A stretch of DNA of 64,000 nucleotides from Siphonodentalium dalli (Eukaryota > Mollusca > Scaphopoda > Gadilida > Siphonodentaliidae): assembly GCA_032622095.1 (NCBI GenBank), contig CP136069.1, positions 12,565,950 through 12,629,949 of the forward strand. Reading direction: 5' to 3'. The position numbers and the translations under genes are program-made. Each line of letters starts with the position of its first letter. Positions within the stretch are counted from its first letter, which is position 1. This document shows, in pieces, positions 11,968 through 24,000 of the stretch. The notes beneath the pieces are model-generated. The model was given only the letters and a program-made list of their open reading frames with translations, made no database searches and was not told the origin of the DNA.

Positions 11968-12195
11968 CCCTTTGAGTGCCAGGGACCGATCTCATCGGCC
12001 ATAAACCTACAAAATAAGTCTGTTAAAGAATATAAGAATAAATTATTAGAATTGTAAAAAGTTGTAAAAAAAAATGTTAGGCCAATGCATTCTCTTATAT
12101 ATGCGAGGCGACCTATGGTCGACTCGCATATATAAGATAATGCATTGGCACAGGGTATATGGGTTGATACAAAAATCGACCTGTCACTCAAAGGG
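11968..12195. mobile_element. Family B MITE carrying the family A hairpin
   Basis: TTAA (11964-11967 and 12196-12199) flanks termini CCCTTTGAGTGCC and its diverged complement. The body contains one copy of the same ~68-bp palindrome that family A carries twice, ending 'gcattggcacaggg'. Its termini are unrelated to those of family A beyond CCCTTT. Confidence 0.85.
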
Positions 12196-12399
12196 TTAAT
12201 TATATAGCTGTTCATAAACAGATGTGGCATTTTATCTATTATATCGAACTTTCTCACAAAGTGATGCAAAGAATTGACGGCACGCACCGGCGCGATATCT
12301 TGAATAGCACCAACTATTCTCATCTGCCTGTAACTTGTATTTTATTCATTCCATCGACAAATAAAAACTAAGAGTTCATTATTCCGAGATGATCAGAAG

Positions 12400-12884
12400 A
12401 GGATGCACGTGCGTTTATAGAACATGTCTCAAGTACAAGCACCCGCTGTGGTACTAAATGATTCTATGATCAAACGCGGGATAAAATACCATTCCCGCCG
12501 TGTTCATTAGTATGTATATTCCATGTATTCGTTATGCGGCAGCAGGCACCACTAATCTAAATGTCAATGAAGCTGTTGCTCAAGTTTATACAAGCACAGG
12601 GGGTGCTGATGCAACATATACGCCAAGATTCTACATGTAAATGAAACTATATAGCTCGTTTATAGAAGCGGGATTCTAAATGTCAATGAAACTGCTTGTA
12701 GCTCAGATTTATATGCAAGCGCAGCGCTGTGATCTTGATACAACAAACGCCACGATTCTAAATGTCAACCTTAACTTAAGTTTTAAAAAGCGCGGGGATT
12801 CTAAATGTCAATGAAACTGTAGCTCAAGATTATATGTATACAAGAGCAAGGGCCCGGTTTGTGTTGATGCAGCAGTCACCACGA
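12400..12884 (+). repeat. Degenerate ~85-bp tandem array, block 1
   Basis: Units repeat 'gccacgattctaaatgtcaa', 'tgaaactgtagctcaagttt' and 'atacaagcgc' with strong divergence. The same array resumes at 13106-13470 and 14410-14560, so it has been split by two insertions. Confidence 0.75.
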
Positions 12885-13101
12885 TTTTTTTAGGCCAATG
12901 CATTCTCTTATATATGCGAGGCGACCTATGGTCGATTCGCATATATAAGAGAATGCATTGGCACAGGGCATAACTGTAACTATCACAATGTGGTCAAGGA
13001 GCCGGTTCCAATGATATCCATATTTGTATGGTTCTATTGAGACAGACCGAAGATATTTTAGGCTGTTGAAGCTTTATTTGGCCGATTTGTTGGGTAAAGG
13101 G
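12885..13101 (+). mobile_element. Family A MITE, left half lost
   Basis: One complete hairpin (ccaatgcattctcttatata near 12894) and the full right end through 'ttgttgggtaaaggg' are present, followed by TTAA at 13102-13105. The left hairpin and left terminus are missing. It interrupts the 85-bp array. Confidence 0.8.
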
Positions 13102-13105
13102 TTAA

Positions 13106-13470
13106 ATGTCAATAGAACCGTAGATCAAGCTTATGAAAGCGGGATTCTAAATGTCAATGAAACTATAGTTCAGATGTATATTATACAAGCGCCGGGGAAT
13201 CATGGTGCAACAGGCGCCACGATTCTATACAGGTATACATGAAACAATATTTAGCTCAAGTTTATACATGCGCCATGCAGGGGATCTTTATGGAACAGAC
13301 GCCACGATTCTACATGCAAATGAAAATGTTTAGCTCAAGTTTATACAAGTGTCAGGCAGGCGACATTGATGCACCAGACGCCACGATTCTACATGTAAAT
13401 TAAAATATATAGCTCATGTTTATACAAGCGCCCGGTGGATCTTGGTGGAACAGACGCCACAATGATACAT
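13106..13470 (+). repeat. Degenerate ~85-bp tandem array, block 2
   Basis: Continuation of the array begun at 12400, about four units with the same 'cagacgccacgattctaMatg' phrase. Confidence 0.75.
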
Positions 13471-13474
13471 GTAA

Positions 13475-14405
13475 GGGTCAATCCACACCGGCGCCATTTT
13501 TACGGCCGTTTTCTGTCGTCCGTAGCGGTTTATATTCACAACGATCACTTCGTCGCGCGCGATCGTTTCGGTGGCTAATCGTTTGCTAAACATATACATG
13601 TAAGAGTTTTTCAAACAAATTGTCAAATAAAGTATATATGTCAAGTGGAATGGTGCACGGGCTTCCTAAATTATCATAGCAATTGCGTTTAATTGAATTT
13701 CATTCTATAATTTCAGTTTGTGAATTTTTTTCATCGGTGGGGGGGGGGGGGGGGGGCGGGGGGCAAATTGTGGGCGAAGTGACTTCACAATGGATGGAAT
13801 GGATAGGGACCAAAAATTAACCAGACAATCCTGTTATCTTGGAGGATCTCTATAATAAGTCGCAATTCTATACGAAATTTATTAACCGAGTGCACTAAAT
13901 TCGATTCGAGCCGAGCTTTAACGAGGCTCGAATCTAATTAAGTGGACTATTTATTTCATTATCACAACCAAAGAGGAAGTAAAGACACCTTCGAGAAAAA
14001 GTATAGTTCCATTTTAAATGTGCCTTTTCATGATGACAAAATTGTTAAACCACCCTTACCATGCACTCGTGCATGCATGTTTATCCCACAGTCGACATAT
14101 ATTCATTTATCCTTGCACTTCAGTTATCAGTCCTTCACCACCTTTGTTATCGCGACAACAAATAAATGTGTCGCCTTCAAATAGGAGGAATACACACGTA
14201 TAAATATCCTATTTGACAGCGACCCAATTATCCCACTGGTTTGGCACAAGCGAGAAATCGACGAAGCATAAAATCACTGTTCTGATCGCCTCGTGGTCAG
14301 CGATTCAGTCGCTTGCGGTGTGAATATAAAAATTGCGTGCTTTGAACTGCTACTGACAGAAAACGGTCGTTATTGTCGCGCGCTCGCGTCCGGTGTCGAT
14401 TGACC
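13475..14405. mobile_element. ~930-bp inverted-terminus element in the array
   Basis: Ends GGTCAATCCACACCGG and complement of GGTCAATCGACACCGG enclose the segment. Further subterminal pairing is visible around 'ccgttttctgtc' and 'tatattcaca'. It is flanked by GTAA on the left and TTAA on the right, and it splits the 85-bp array. It contains an 18-base G run (13739-13756). An 80-aa frame at 13942-14184 has no recognisable family. TTAA targeting is plausible but the left copy is mutated. Confidence 0.65.
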
Positions 14406-14409
14406 TTAA

Positions 14410-14560
14410 ATTAAACTATATAGCTCACGTTTATACAAGCGCCAACCGGGGATCTTGATGCAACAGACGCCACGATTCTAAATGTCAATGAAATTGTAGC
14501 TCTATCTTGTACACAAGTGACCGGGGGGGGGGGGGGTCTTGGTGCAACAGACGCCGCGAT
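14410..14560 (+). repeat. Degenerate ~85-bp tandem array, block 3
   Basis: Last block of the array, about 1.7 units, containing a G14 run (14523-14536). Confidence 0.7.
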
Positions 14561-14679
14561 TCTTAAAGATGAACTCATGGTAACAGGAGAGTTTTTATGA
14601 AAACTATTTTTAGCTCAACTTGAGCAAGTTTGAGCTATTGCCATGGTTGCCATCCGTCCGTCTATGGGCAGCCAAATTA

Positions 14680-14942
14680 AAATGAACCAAAAATATTTGA
14701 AGATATCTACAAATATTTGCAGATTTGCAACTATTTTAACATATCCTCAAATATTTAGAGACAACTGCAATATTTTAAGATATCTTCAACTATTTATTTT
14801 AACATATCCTCAAATCTTTTAGATACATGTATCTGGAAATATATCTTTGAATTTAAGATATCTCTAAATGAATTGAAATTATCTTCAAATCATTTGTTGA
14901 GATGTTTCAATCATTTGAAGATATCTCCAAAACATGTACAGA
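14680..14942. repeat. AT-rich degenerate 'aaatatttgaagatatct' repeat
   Basis: Short phrases such as 'tcaaatatttagaga' and 'aagatatcttcaa' recur irregularly. This is low-complexity sequence. Confidence 0.6.
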
Positions 14943-15234
14943 ACATCCTGAATTCCACTATTTTAGTGGTATTCCTCTATTATAGTGGTATTTGACCATT
15001 ACCGTTTTGTCAATTTAATAAAAGAGGGATAAATTTCACACAAATATTCAAAATCAGGTCGCAAAAGATCACACAACAAATTTTGTCACTCGCTGCGATG
15101 TTGTCAAGAGTGACATTTGGCTGTGCACTGGTATGCACCGTCTTCTATTCCCGACGTAAATAAAGGAAACATGAATATGTTTTAGTCAAATACCACTAAT
15201 AGTGGAATAACTATAATAGTGGAATTCAGGATGT
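14943..15234. mobile_element. 292-bp MITE with ~50-bp inverted ends
   Basis: The ends acatcctgaattccactatt and their complement are inverted, and the pairing continues through 'agtggtatttgac'. The interior is unique and non-coding. Confidence 0.75.
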
Positions 15235-15765
15235 GCCGGACCTGTTCATATGTATCTTTGGGGTGCAACATGATGAGAGCCTGGAGCCATCAAATTTTTC
15301 CAATTGTTTGTTGAAAAACATGGCCGCCAGCAGACATCTTGGATTTTACCCTTTGTACTTTGCTATATTTTATGGGAATCTATTCCAAGGGTTTGTCCGG
15401 TTTCTAAAGGGTCCACCCATTCATATATATCTCATGTATCGATGCGGAGAAACACCAAATTAAAGGGGCAAATACAATATGGTCTAAAGAACTGGGTATG
15501 TGGCATTATTTCATGCACAGTAGATTTTGATGAATTTTTATCGCAAGTGAGCCTATGCTCAATACAGTTCTGATTAAAATCACACTCAGGCGCTCGTCGC
15601 TGTAAAAACGTCCACAAACAACACCTGCAGTATGACGTCACAACCCACATTTTACTTTAAAATAGCTTTGATCAACATAATGTACTTTCGGTTTCGTTTC
15701 CGTGAACGACTTTTGTTTTCACAAAAGAAAAACATGGCTTCTTATTCAATTTCAATCCCTATTAA
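15235..15765. other. Gene-free stretch
   Basis: A fragment of the 6340-type satellite lies at 15300-15350. Overlapping frames of 72-89 aa on both strands (15233-15650) have no recognisable domain and none is called. Confidence 0.4.
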
Positions 15766-16211
15766 CCCTTTCAGTGCAAGGGTCCGATCTCATCGGCCCT
15801 AATTTACGGTCTGTAAAATCGGCCCAAAAAAATTAGATTTTTTTGGGTTGAATTTTTTTTAGGTATGCTTAAGCATGCTATAGCGAATTTAAAAACAAAC
15901 TGGATAAAACCTTAGGGGCATGTTATAACTCAAAACTATCACCAAGTATTCATAGTAATAATTTTGATGCCCATGAAAAACGTAAGATTCCCTGGCACTA
16001 AACCTACAAAATAAGTCTGTTAAAGAATATAAGAAAAAATTATTAAAATTGTAAAAAATTGTAACAAATAATAACAAAAGATGAAACATTGTTAGGCCAA
16101 TGCATTCTCTTATATATGCGAGGCGACCTATGGTCGACTCGCATATAGAAGAGAATGCATTGGCACAGGGTATATGGGTTGATACAAAAATCCGACCTGG
16201 CACTGAAAGGG
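15766..16211. mobile_element. Family B MITE, 446 bp
   Basis: TTAA at 15762-15765 and 16212-16215 flanks CCCTTTCAGTGC and its complement. One family A-type hairpin lies near 16098-16165. Its left side has an extra segment not found in the 11968 copy, including 'tccgatctcatcggcc', which also occurs near 18794. Confidence 0.85.
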
Positions 16212-17582
16212 TTAAGCCAAATTCAAAAGTGAAATATGCTGCCTCAGATTGCTTGGTGCTAAATGTTGAAATTCTTGATATTCAATTCTGTTGGACATGT
16301 TAGCTAGTAATATTGGTCAATTCTAGACTCCTAAAGACATATTATGTACTTGTTCGGGTGCGTGAAACTAATAAGTTAGTATCAAGGCGCTATGCCAACT
16401 GGAGGAATGTACTATTCTACTAACATCGCTGAAAATCTGAAGCAAATCAAACGTACCATTCCATAGAAAACATCGTCTGAACTACGCTCAAATGTAAATA
16501 TTTACTACTTGATTCGGGACGCATCTATCGGCGATAAACTAACGAAAACGATTTCGCCATCGAGTCACTGCATTGCATTAATATATAAGAATGACGGTGT
16601 GTTGTCAATTTGGATATAATATTTGTAAAATTACTACTTTGAACAAGATTATTCTCCATTTATATTTGATCACCCTACCGGAGTGTTTCATATCACAAAA
16701 TTTACATACTAAGTGTGATTGTCACTAAATCCAGCATTCTGATTGGTCGGCGCCCACGTGGCTAGTTGCAATTATTTCTCGGTGAACGCGAAACAGCTCA
16801 TAACTGCAGCCTCATAATTACATCGACGCGTCATAGGTTTTGGAAAGACGAACGCGTAATGTTTTGGGTGATGTAACCGTGAGGTGAGTGGTCATAACTT
16901 GTATGTAAAACCCTTCGGGGTTTGACACAAGTTATGACCACTCACCTCACTGTTACATCTCAATAAAAACTGTCCACATGACAGTTAATCCTTATTTAAT
17001 ATATGCCTCGTAAACTCTGAATTTGTATATACTTAATGATACGAGACTTGCGGCGAAAAATTCTTATGCTATTTTTAGCTAATGGGCGGGGGTTTACTGA
17101 CTAGAATCACGCTGGCTGAAGGAATGGCCCTAGTCTTGGGTATTCCATGCAACTATCGCCTGATCATTTACCTCAATTTACTGATGAAATTGCAATTTGC
17201 TGGCAATTATTAAATTCCTGCTTGTAGTAATGGAACCCCCATCTAATTTCATCAGACTCAGTACCTGAAGAATCGGAGTATGATATTAATCAGAACTGTG
17301 CTCAATATAGGTCCGATTAACCCTTGTGTTATGGTATATACATGTACTCATGGTGGTGATGTCGCACCAGGGGACCTGTGATCGGATGTTGTGAAGTAGC
17401 ACATTTTCGTTTCATTGGAAATTCTGCAGTTTTGTGAAACCACTGACGGAAATCACGTGATTTTTTCACGAAAAAGGGTTGGCGCCTAAAATTTTACCTT
17501 TACGTATATTGTAATTTATGTGTGACGTCACAAGTACCTACACCTGCCAGTTACCTATGCACGACCCGAGCTGGGTCGTTAA
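16212..17582. other. Gene-free stretch with one small hairpin
   Basis: No gene is supported. A 90-bp hairpin at 16870-16959 pairs gatgtaaccgtgaggtgagt with its complement around a ~20-nt loop 'aaacccttcggggttt'. Confidence 0.5.
16870..16959. repeat. 90-bp near-perfect hairpin
   Basis: Arms of about 33 bp (gtgagtggtcataacttgt and its complement) enclose a secondary small hairpin with a cttcgggg loop. Confidence 0.75.
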
Positions 17583-17721
17583 CCCTTTCAGTGCTAAGTC
17601 CGATTTTTGTATCAAACCATATTTCCTTGATCATTTTTCAAATTTATCGATTATAATAATGTGATACATTGATGGAAAGAGCTCAGAGTTGATACAAAAA
17701 TCGGACTTGGCACTGAAAGGG
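17583..17721. mobile_element. Family B-type short MITE without hairpin module
   Basis: TTAA at 17579-17582 and 17722-17725 flanks CCCTTTCAGTGCYAAGTCCG inverted ends of about 30 bp. At 139 bp it is the minimal form of the family and lacks the 68-bp palindrome. Confidence 0.85.
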
Positions 17722-17961
17722 TTAACAATAATAAATAAAAGAACAAAGTTTATTTATTTCTTCATGTTCTTTTTAGCCCCCCAGATTAGTTTCCCAATGT
17801 CAAACAATGGTCAAAATTTGTAATCTGTCATTATTTTTTCCGTCCAAGCTAATTGTTAATCCATACCCTAGTTGCAAGGTGAAATGTTTGTAATGGAGCC
17901 TTGGCTATATACCCCGAACCTCTGAATATTATATGCTGAACAAACTGACTTTTGTTTATAA

Positions 17962-17967
17962 TTTATT
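17962..17967 (-). promoter_or_regulatory. Candidate RPL28 polyadenylation signal
   Basis: On the minus strand AATAAA occurs 14 nt after the RPL28 stop codon. A second AATAAA (17980-17985) overlaps the stop codon itself. Either could direct cleavage; the downstream one leaves a very short 3' UTR. Confidence 0.5.
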
Positions 17968-17980
17968 TTCAACAAAAGGT

Positions 17981-18064
17981 TTATTTCTTTTGTTTGCGGA
18001 GAGTCTTTTTGTCAGCTCTTGGTTTCTGGCTCTGGAGAATAGCACTGGCTCTCCTCACGGCAGG
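17981..18064 (-). CDS. RPL28: RPL28 coding exon 4 (last)
   Basis: This exon encodes residues 109-135 plus the TAA stop, including [13 protein letters not shown] and a lysine-rich tail ending LRKQKK. The acceptor is ...gtctcgttacag. The length of 84 nt is exactly 28 codons, so it starts in phase 0, matching the complete last codon of exon 3. Confidence 0.95.
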   Translation of the reverse strand, partial: PAVRRASAILQSQKPRADKKTLRKQKK

Positions 18065-21000
18065 CTGTAACGAGACACAAAAATATTATCAGGTATGTAA
18101 CAAATTAAAGCTGTTGAATACATAAATATTATCTGGTATGTACTAAACTAAACTGTAGAAGAAATACAACCAGAACTATAAACATAATGAATGGAAATAT
18201 TTGAGTTATCAAATCGGATAGTGAGGGGTTAATCTTACCCAAACTAATCAACTGATACACACAACATAGTGAACAAAAAGCATGTCATTTGATTTAGAAA
18301 CCCCTACAATGAAAGTGTCAATGACACTATAGCTCAACTTAGGTAGGGGAATAATTTAATGGTTGACAGTAAATGGAGGAATAGGAAAGGTGCTTATTGA
18401 AATGTCTAACCTGTGCCAAAGGATATAGTCATGCAAAGAGTAAAATCCAAGATGGCTGCTGGCGGCCATGTTTTTTTGGCCAATTGACCCAAAATGGACT
18501 CGTTCCCATCTACGTGTCATTGTTAACATCCATGACAAATTTTTAGTACTTTACTTTTAATACAAACATTTCCAAATTGTTTTGTGTCTGAATGTTTTTG
18601 TCATGACTCATTCATGAATTGAATCAATGAATGATCTGGTTTTTGGACTAGATATTACTAATACTAGTCTTTTACTATTAGTAAATTGGCATAAATCCGG
18701 CAATACTCTCCTATTCCTATGAATTTTGTTATTTTTTTTACAATTTTAATAATTTATTCTTATATTCTTTAACAGACTTATTTTGTAGGTTAAGGGCCGA
18801 TGAGATCGGACCCTGGCACTCAAAGGGTTAATATTGCTGTCGATCAGCTGAAAAATGTCATAGCAGCTTGAGTGAATTCTAAGTGAAAACAAGAGAGAAA
18901 AGGGTTAATTAAACAATACCAAAAACCATACAGATGAAGAACGTGCTAAGAAATACTTAGGTATGAAATATGAGGCAGATCAGAAGAAATATGTTCAACT
19001 TATTGCATCGGATAGCATGTGTGTGAAGGGTTAATTATTTTCTAAACCGATACCACTATTCAGGTGAGGGATGTGTCACAATCAGACAAAAATACTTCGG
19101 TTATAGCATCGGATAGCACATGACCATGTGCGGATGTAAAGTGTTAATAATTTCTAAACTGATCAACCGATCGATACCAAAAACTATACATGTCAGGGGT
19201 GTGTCATCATAAACATGCACATAAAATTTTAACAGGATCTGATAAAAAATACTTGAGTAATCGTGTCAATAGCAAGTGTCTACGGACAGACAGACGGATG
19301 GACGAACGACGGATGGTTGATCCGGACGTCGGCATTATGTGTACCATACATGCAGGGTTTCCGCTACTACGGCAGGCCGGCCGTCCAGCGGCCTCATTCC
19401 CCTCCCCAACCTTGACTTAATATTGACCACAAAATAGCCAGACCTAGCTCAGCCCCCATTTTAAACAGGACGAGTGACCACCGACACTGAAGATTATCAG
19501 ATTGCAAGGAATCCTGCACCTGGTGCATTTATAAGACATGATCAGTAGCGTGGACCACGTGCACAGTTGTCTGAACTTGTCTCCACAATCCTGGGTAACG
19601 CTTTGTCAACGAATGTTTAATAGTAGTAATCATCTTCTTGCATTTTAAATTACCGTTGGTAGATTTCGGTATATACATATACATTTAAGTCCCAACTTTC
19701 AAAACCCACTATTTCCCCTCGGAATGCGCATTATAAATCGGTAAGTCAGTATGGGGCTTATAATTTTGAGTTACAACCATGAACACAGGTTAGGTCTGGC
19801 AGTCGCTGCCACGAACAGTGCAGACATTTTACCTCAAAGCAATGTCTGTATCAAAGAAATGTTCAATTAAAAATAAAACACTTAAAATATTAATAGTTAT
19901 TTTCAGTGACAGTGTATTTATTCCCAATCCAATTAATAAAAAAATTACCCATTATACGAATCCAGCATGAAGTCAACTACCGTCTGAGGAATGGGTTTTG
20001 AATTAACACCAATTTGTTTTGGTTGGTACCGTGAACAAAACACAAAGAAAGCATGCAGAGCTGGGTATAGCACGTGACATGACCTCTGTCCATGACGTAA
20101 TTATCACTGGTTACTGCTGCAGCTTGAGTAAACTGTGACAATGTGTCTTTGCCAACGCGGTCCCCTTTGATGTCGGTGCCTTTTGATGTCGCTTAACCCT
20201 TTACCCAACAAAACGGCCAAAACCGGCCAAATAAAGCTTCAACAGCCTAAAATATCTTCGGTCTGTCTCAATAACACCATACAAATATGGATATCATTGG
20301 AACCGGCTCCTTGACCACATTGTGATAGTTACAGTTATGCCCTGTGCCAATGCATTCTCTTATATATGCGAGTAGACCATAGGTCGCCTCGCATATATAA
20401 GAGAATGCAATGGCCTAAAAAAAAAACTTTTTACCATTTTTTCTTACATTCTTTAACAATTTTATAATTTTTAATGTGTTAAGCCAATGCATTCTCTTAT
20501 ATATGTGAGGCGACCTATGGTCGACTCGCATATATAAGAGAATGCATTGGCACAGGGCCCTTCTGTTGGGTAAAGGGTTAAATTCCTACTGTGAAAAAAT
20601 CATTGTATCAACTGTATACATATGCTTTTAGTTCATCAACTTGAGATCAAAGAAGATTATCTGTTTTAATTTGGTTTCTACAAAGCTTCAATGATGTTCC
20701 TGCTTGTTGTCTCAAATGCAAGGAAATGGCCACTTTCAGTGATAAACATCCAAATTTTCTCCTGACAGGGCGCCGGGTATGTGCTTCCCAAATACGGCCA
20801 CATTCCCCCAACCCCTAGCGGAAACCCTGATACATGGTATGGGTACACATAAAAATATCAGGTATGCAATGAAGTTGAACAAGAATTTAACTTTAATGAA
20901 CAAAGCAATCATTTGCATTGTCTGGTGTTGGTGTCATGAGCAGTTTTTCAAAATAGTATTAATCCACCTGAATCAATACAAAGATGGGAGGTCATTCTGT

Positions 21001-24000
21001 TGGCGTGCAAGCCTTAGTATTCGATGAGAATCACAGAATCGATTCTCATAATTATTCTTGCGAAATTTTCAATTTCTAGTGCTTTATGACTATAAATTCA
21101 TTCAACATTTGATTCTCGCAAAATTAAATGTATTTTGAGCCCTGGCATGATGCCAAGTGATATGCATGGAAAGCACGCCTCTATTCTTAACTAGTGAGAC
21201 ATAAGGAAATATGTAATGGCCTTTTTAATGATATAATAGGGGTTTAACTTGAGATATGTTTAGAGTCGAGTATGTCAATGCACATAGCTGACACACGCCA
21301 TCAAATATGAAGCCATTTTTTCGACTTTTGGTCAACACTAAACATAAAATTATGTAACCATGTTAATGGTGAATATTTAGACCAAAAATTACAGATGTAC
21401 ACGAAGGTGTCATCAAAAGTGAACCATCTCAAGTTACGTCATTCTACACATATGAATACCAGGTTTGAATGGGTGGTCAAATAATCCAGTTATCATCCGG
21501 AAACCAAAATATAAATTTTTCAAGTCGAAAAACACCCACAATTCTGGCAAAAATCATTGGGCCGAACCCAAATTCGAACTTGACCTGTATTTTGGTATGA
21601 CTGAGCAGCATACCAAGTTTAGTTGTGAATAAATAATCCAAACTCAAGTTATCATTCGGACACCAAAATGTCGACGGACAGACAGATGGACGGAGATGGA
21701 TTACATAATATGTACAGTTTTTTCGGGTGTATAAAAAAAAATTAGTTATATATAATATATAAAAACTGATTTTTGTTTGACATGGGTTCATTCGTTTGAT
21801 TTTTACACATGTCATAGGAACAGGGATTTGGTGTTAAAAATCAAATATTCTCAGAATAGCCTTCAGTTTTCCCACCCGTACTTTTATTTCGTACCTTAAT
21901 CTTATTTATTTTGGGATATTTTCCACCCCCGACTTTTATTCAGCCCCCTTCTTTTATTTGGATCTCAAGCATATGTGGATATCCTTTAATTACCGCATGC
22001 AGAGCTATCATCATTCCAAATTACACCCTTATCAGATGATCCATGCCCAAAGTACACCCTTATCAGATGATCCATGCCCAAATTACACCCTTATCAGATG
22101 ATCCATGCCCAAAGTACACCCTTATCAAATGATCCATGCCCAAAGTACACCCTTATCAGATGATCCATGCCCAAATTACAAGCTGCCGTAACCATGGTAA
22201 AAATGGACGAAACCTGTAGTAAGTCAGTATGCTTTCCCCCCAACCTGTACTTTCACCATATCAAAGCACAACTGAATCAGAAGATCCTTGCCCAAGTTAC
22301 AGGCTGAAATGTTCACAAGTCAAACAAAAACAAGGGCCGTAACTCAAGACAAAAATTAATGGACGAAACCCATAGTATGTGGGTATCCTCCACACCCCCC
22401 CCCCCCCCCCCAACCTGTGCTATCTCTATTCCAAAGGATAATGAAATCCGATAATTAACACTCGAGTTACAATATGTTCAGATGGACAGACGGGAGTCCT
22501 TGGCTATATGCCCCGAACCTCCTAAGGCGGTCAGGGGCATACAAGCCTAAGTTTAATGTGTCTGCCGTTTGCAGAATGAGGTCACCATTGGGTGAATTTA
22601 GTGATGCTATCCCATACAGCAGGCTAGCCACCAAACTCAACCTCTGGAGACCTCATTTTGCATGGCCTCATCTGCTATGGGAGACAAAGACTCGATTGAA
22701 GTTTCCAAACGGTGAATATTGTGATGTACACCCATTGGGAACCTTGATTTATATAATATGCAATGTGTCGTCTGTAAATTTGGGCATATAGAGAAACTAA
22801 ACTAGAAAAGAAACTTTCCAGAGAAAACGAGGACAAAGCAGAATGAGGTCCCCAATTGTTGAATTTAGTGATGCTAGCCCGCTAAATTCACCCTCTGGGG
22901 ACCTCATTCAGCAAATGACAGGCACCTTATTCTCAGGCCTGGGGGCATATTAACAGACTGGACAATGTGATCAACCATTAACCCTTTACCCAACAAAACG
23001 GCCAAAAACGCCCAATAAAGCTTCAACAGCCTAAAATACCCTGTGCCAATGCATTCTCTTATATATGCGAGTCGACCATAGGTCGCCTCGCATATATAAG
23101 AGAATGCATTGGCCTAACAATTTTTTATCATTTGTTTTAAATAAATGTTTCTTACAATTTTTACGACATAAAATAAAAACATCCATTACCCTGCAGGGAG
23201 CCCCACACATATATAGAAGCATATAGAAGAGTGTCGTCTGCTCAAGTTTGTCTGGAGCTCTTTATGGGTGAAATTATAAAATTGTTAAAGAATACAAGAA
23301 AACATTATTAAAATTGTAAAAAATTGTTAGGCCAATGCATTCTCTTATATATGCGAGGCGACCTATGGTCGACTCGCATATATAAGAGAATGCATTGGCA
23401 CAGGGCCCTTCTGTTGGGTAAAGGGTTAAATTGACGTTCTCACCATTTTCAGGTCTCTACGGTATCTGTTGCTTTTGACCATTTTCCTGATGGTGCTTAA
23501 TGTTCGCCTGGCGTCACGCTTCAGCTCGATACGGGTCTGGGATTTAACAGGTTTCCTCCAGCCTACAAATAATAAACACCTCAAAATAAGTAAGGCCAAA
23601 ACAAAAAACTTCTGTTTCCGATTTGGGATAATTGCCCAGATAGACAGACAGGGCTTCTTTTTGTTTAAAAACCTTTCAGCGTAAACGATATAATAGTGTA
23701 GTCATGGCCCCATGGAATATGTAGATCAACGTGTATTGAAAATGAGCCAAGGATTGGATAAAACATGCTGACGCTTGAATTAAATTGGGAAATTTATCAG
23801 ACAGAAAACGTGTACATAATATAATTTTTCTTGCAAAGAGATAAATATTTTTCAATCCAGTTAGTATTTTCTCCTAACTTATGGTACCGGTAATTACGTC
23901 AATCACCAGATAAGGAATTTATAGTATTGTGAGTTGTAAGTTGTAGCCACACCAATTTAGGGGTTTTACAACCGACGTAGAATGCGTGCTAATTTAAATA

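Larger units (their letters stand above)
18065..23443 (-). other. RPL28 intron 3 (5.4 kb)
   Basis: The intron is filled by a hAT-like element (19353-20829) with a nested family A MITE, a 31-bp tandem repeat, a full family C element and a family A MITE that ends only 15 bp from the exon 3 splice donor. Satellite-type and family B fragments lie at 18410-18545 and 18745-18827, and a degenerate ~120-bp repeat at 18900-19290. Confidence 0.85.
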
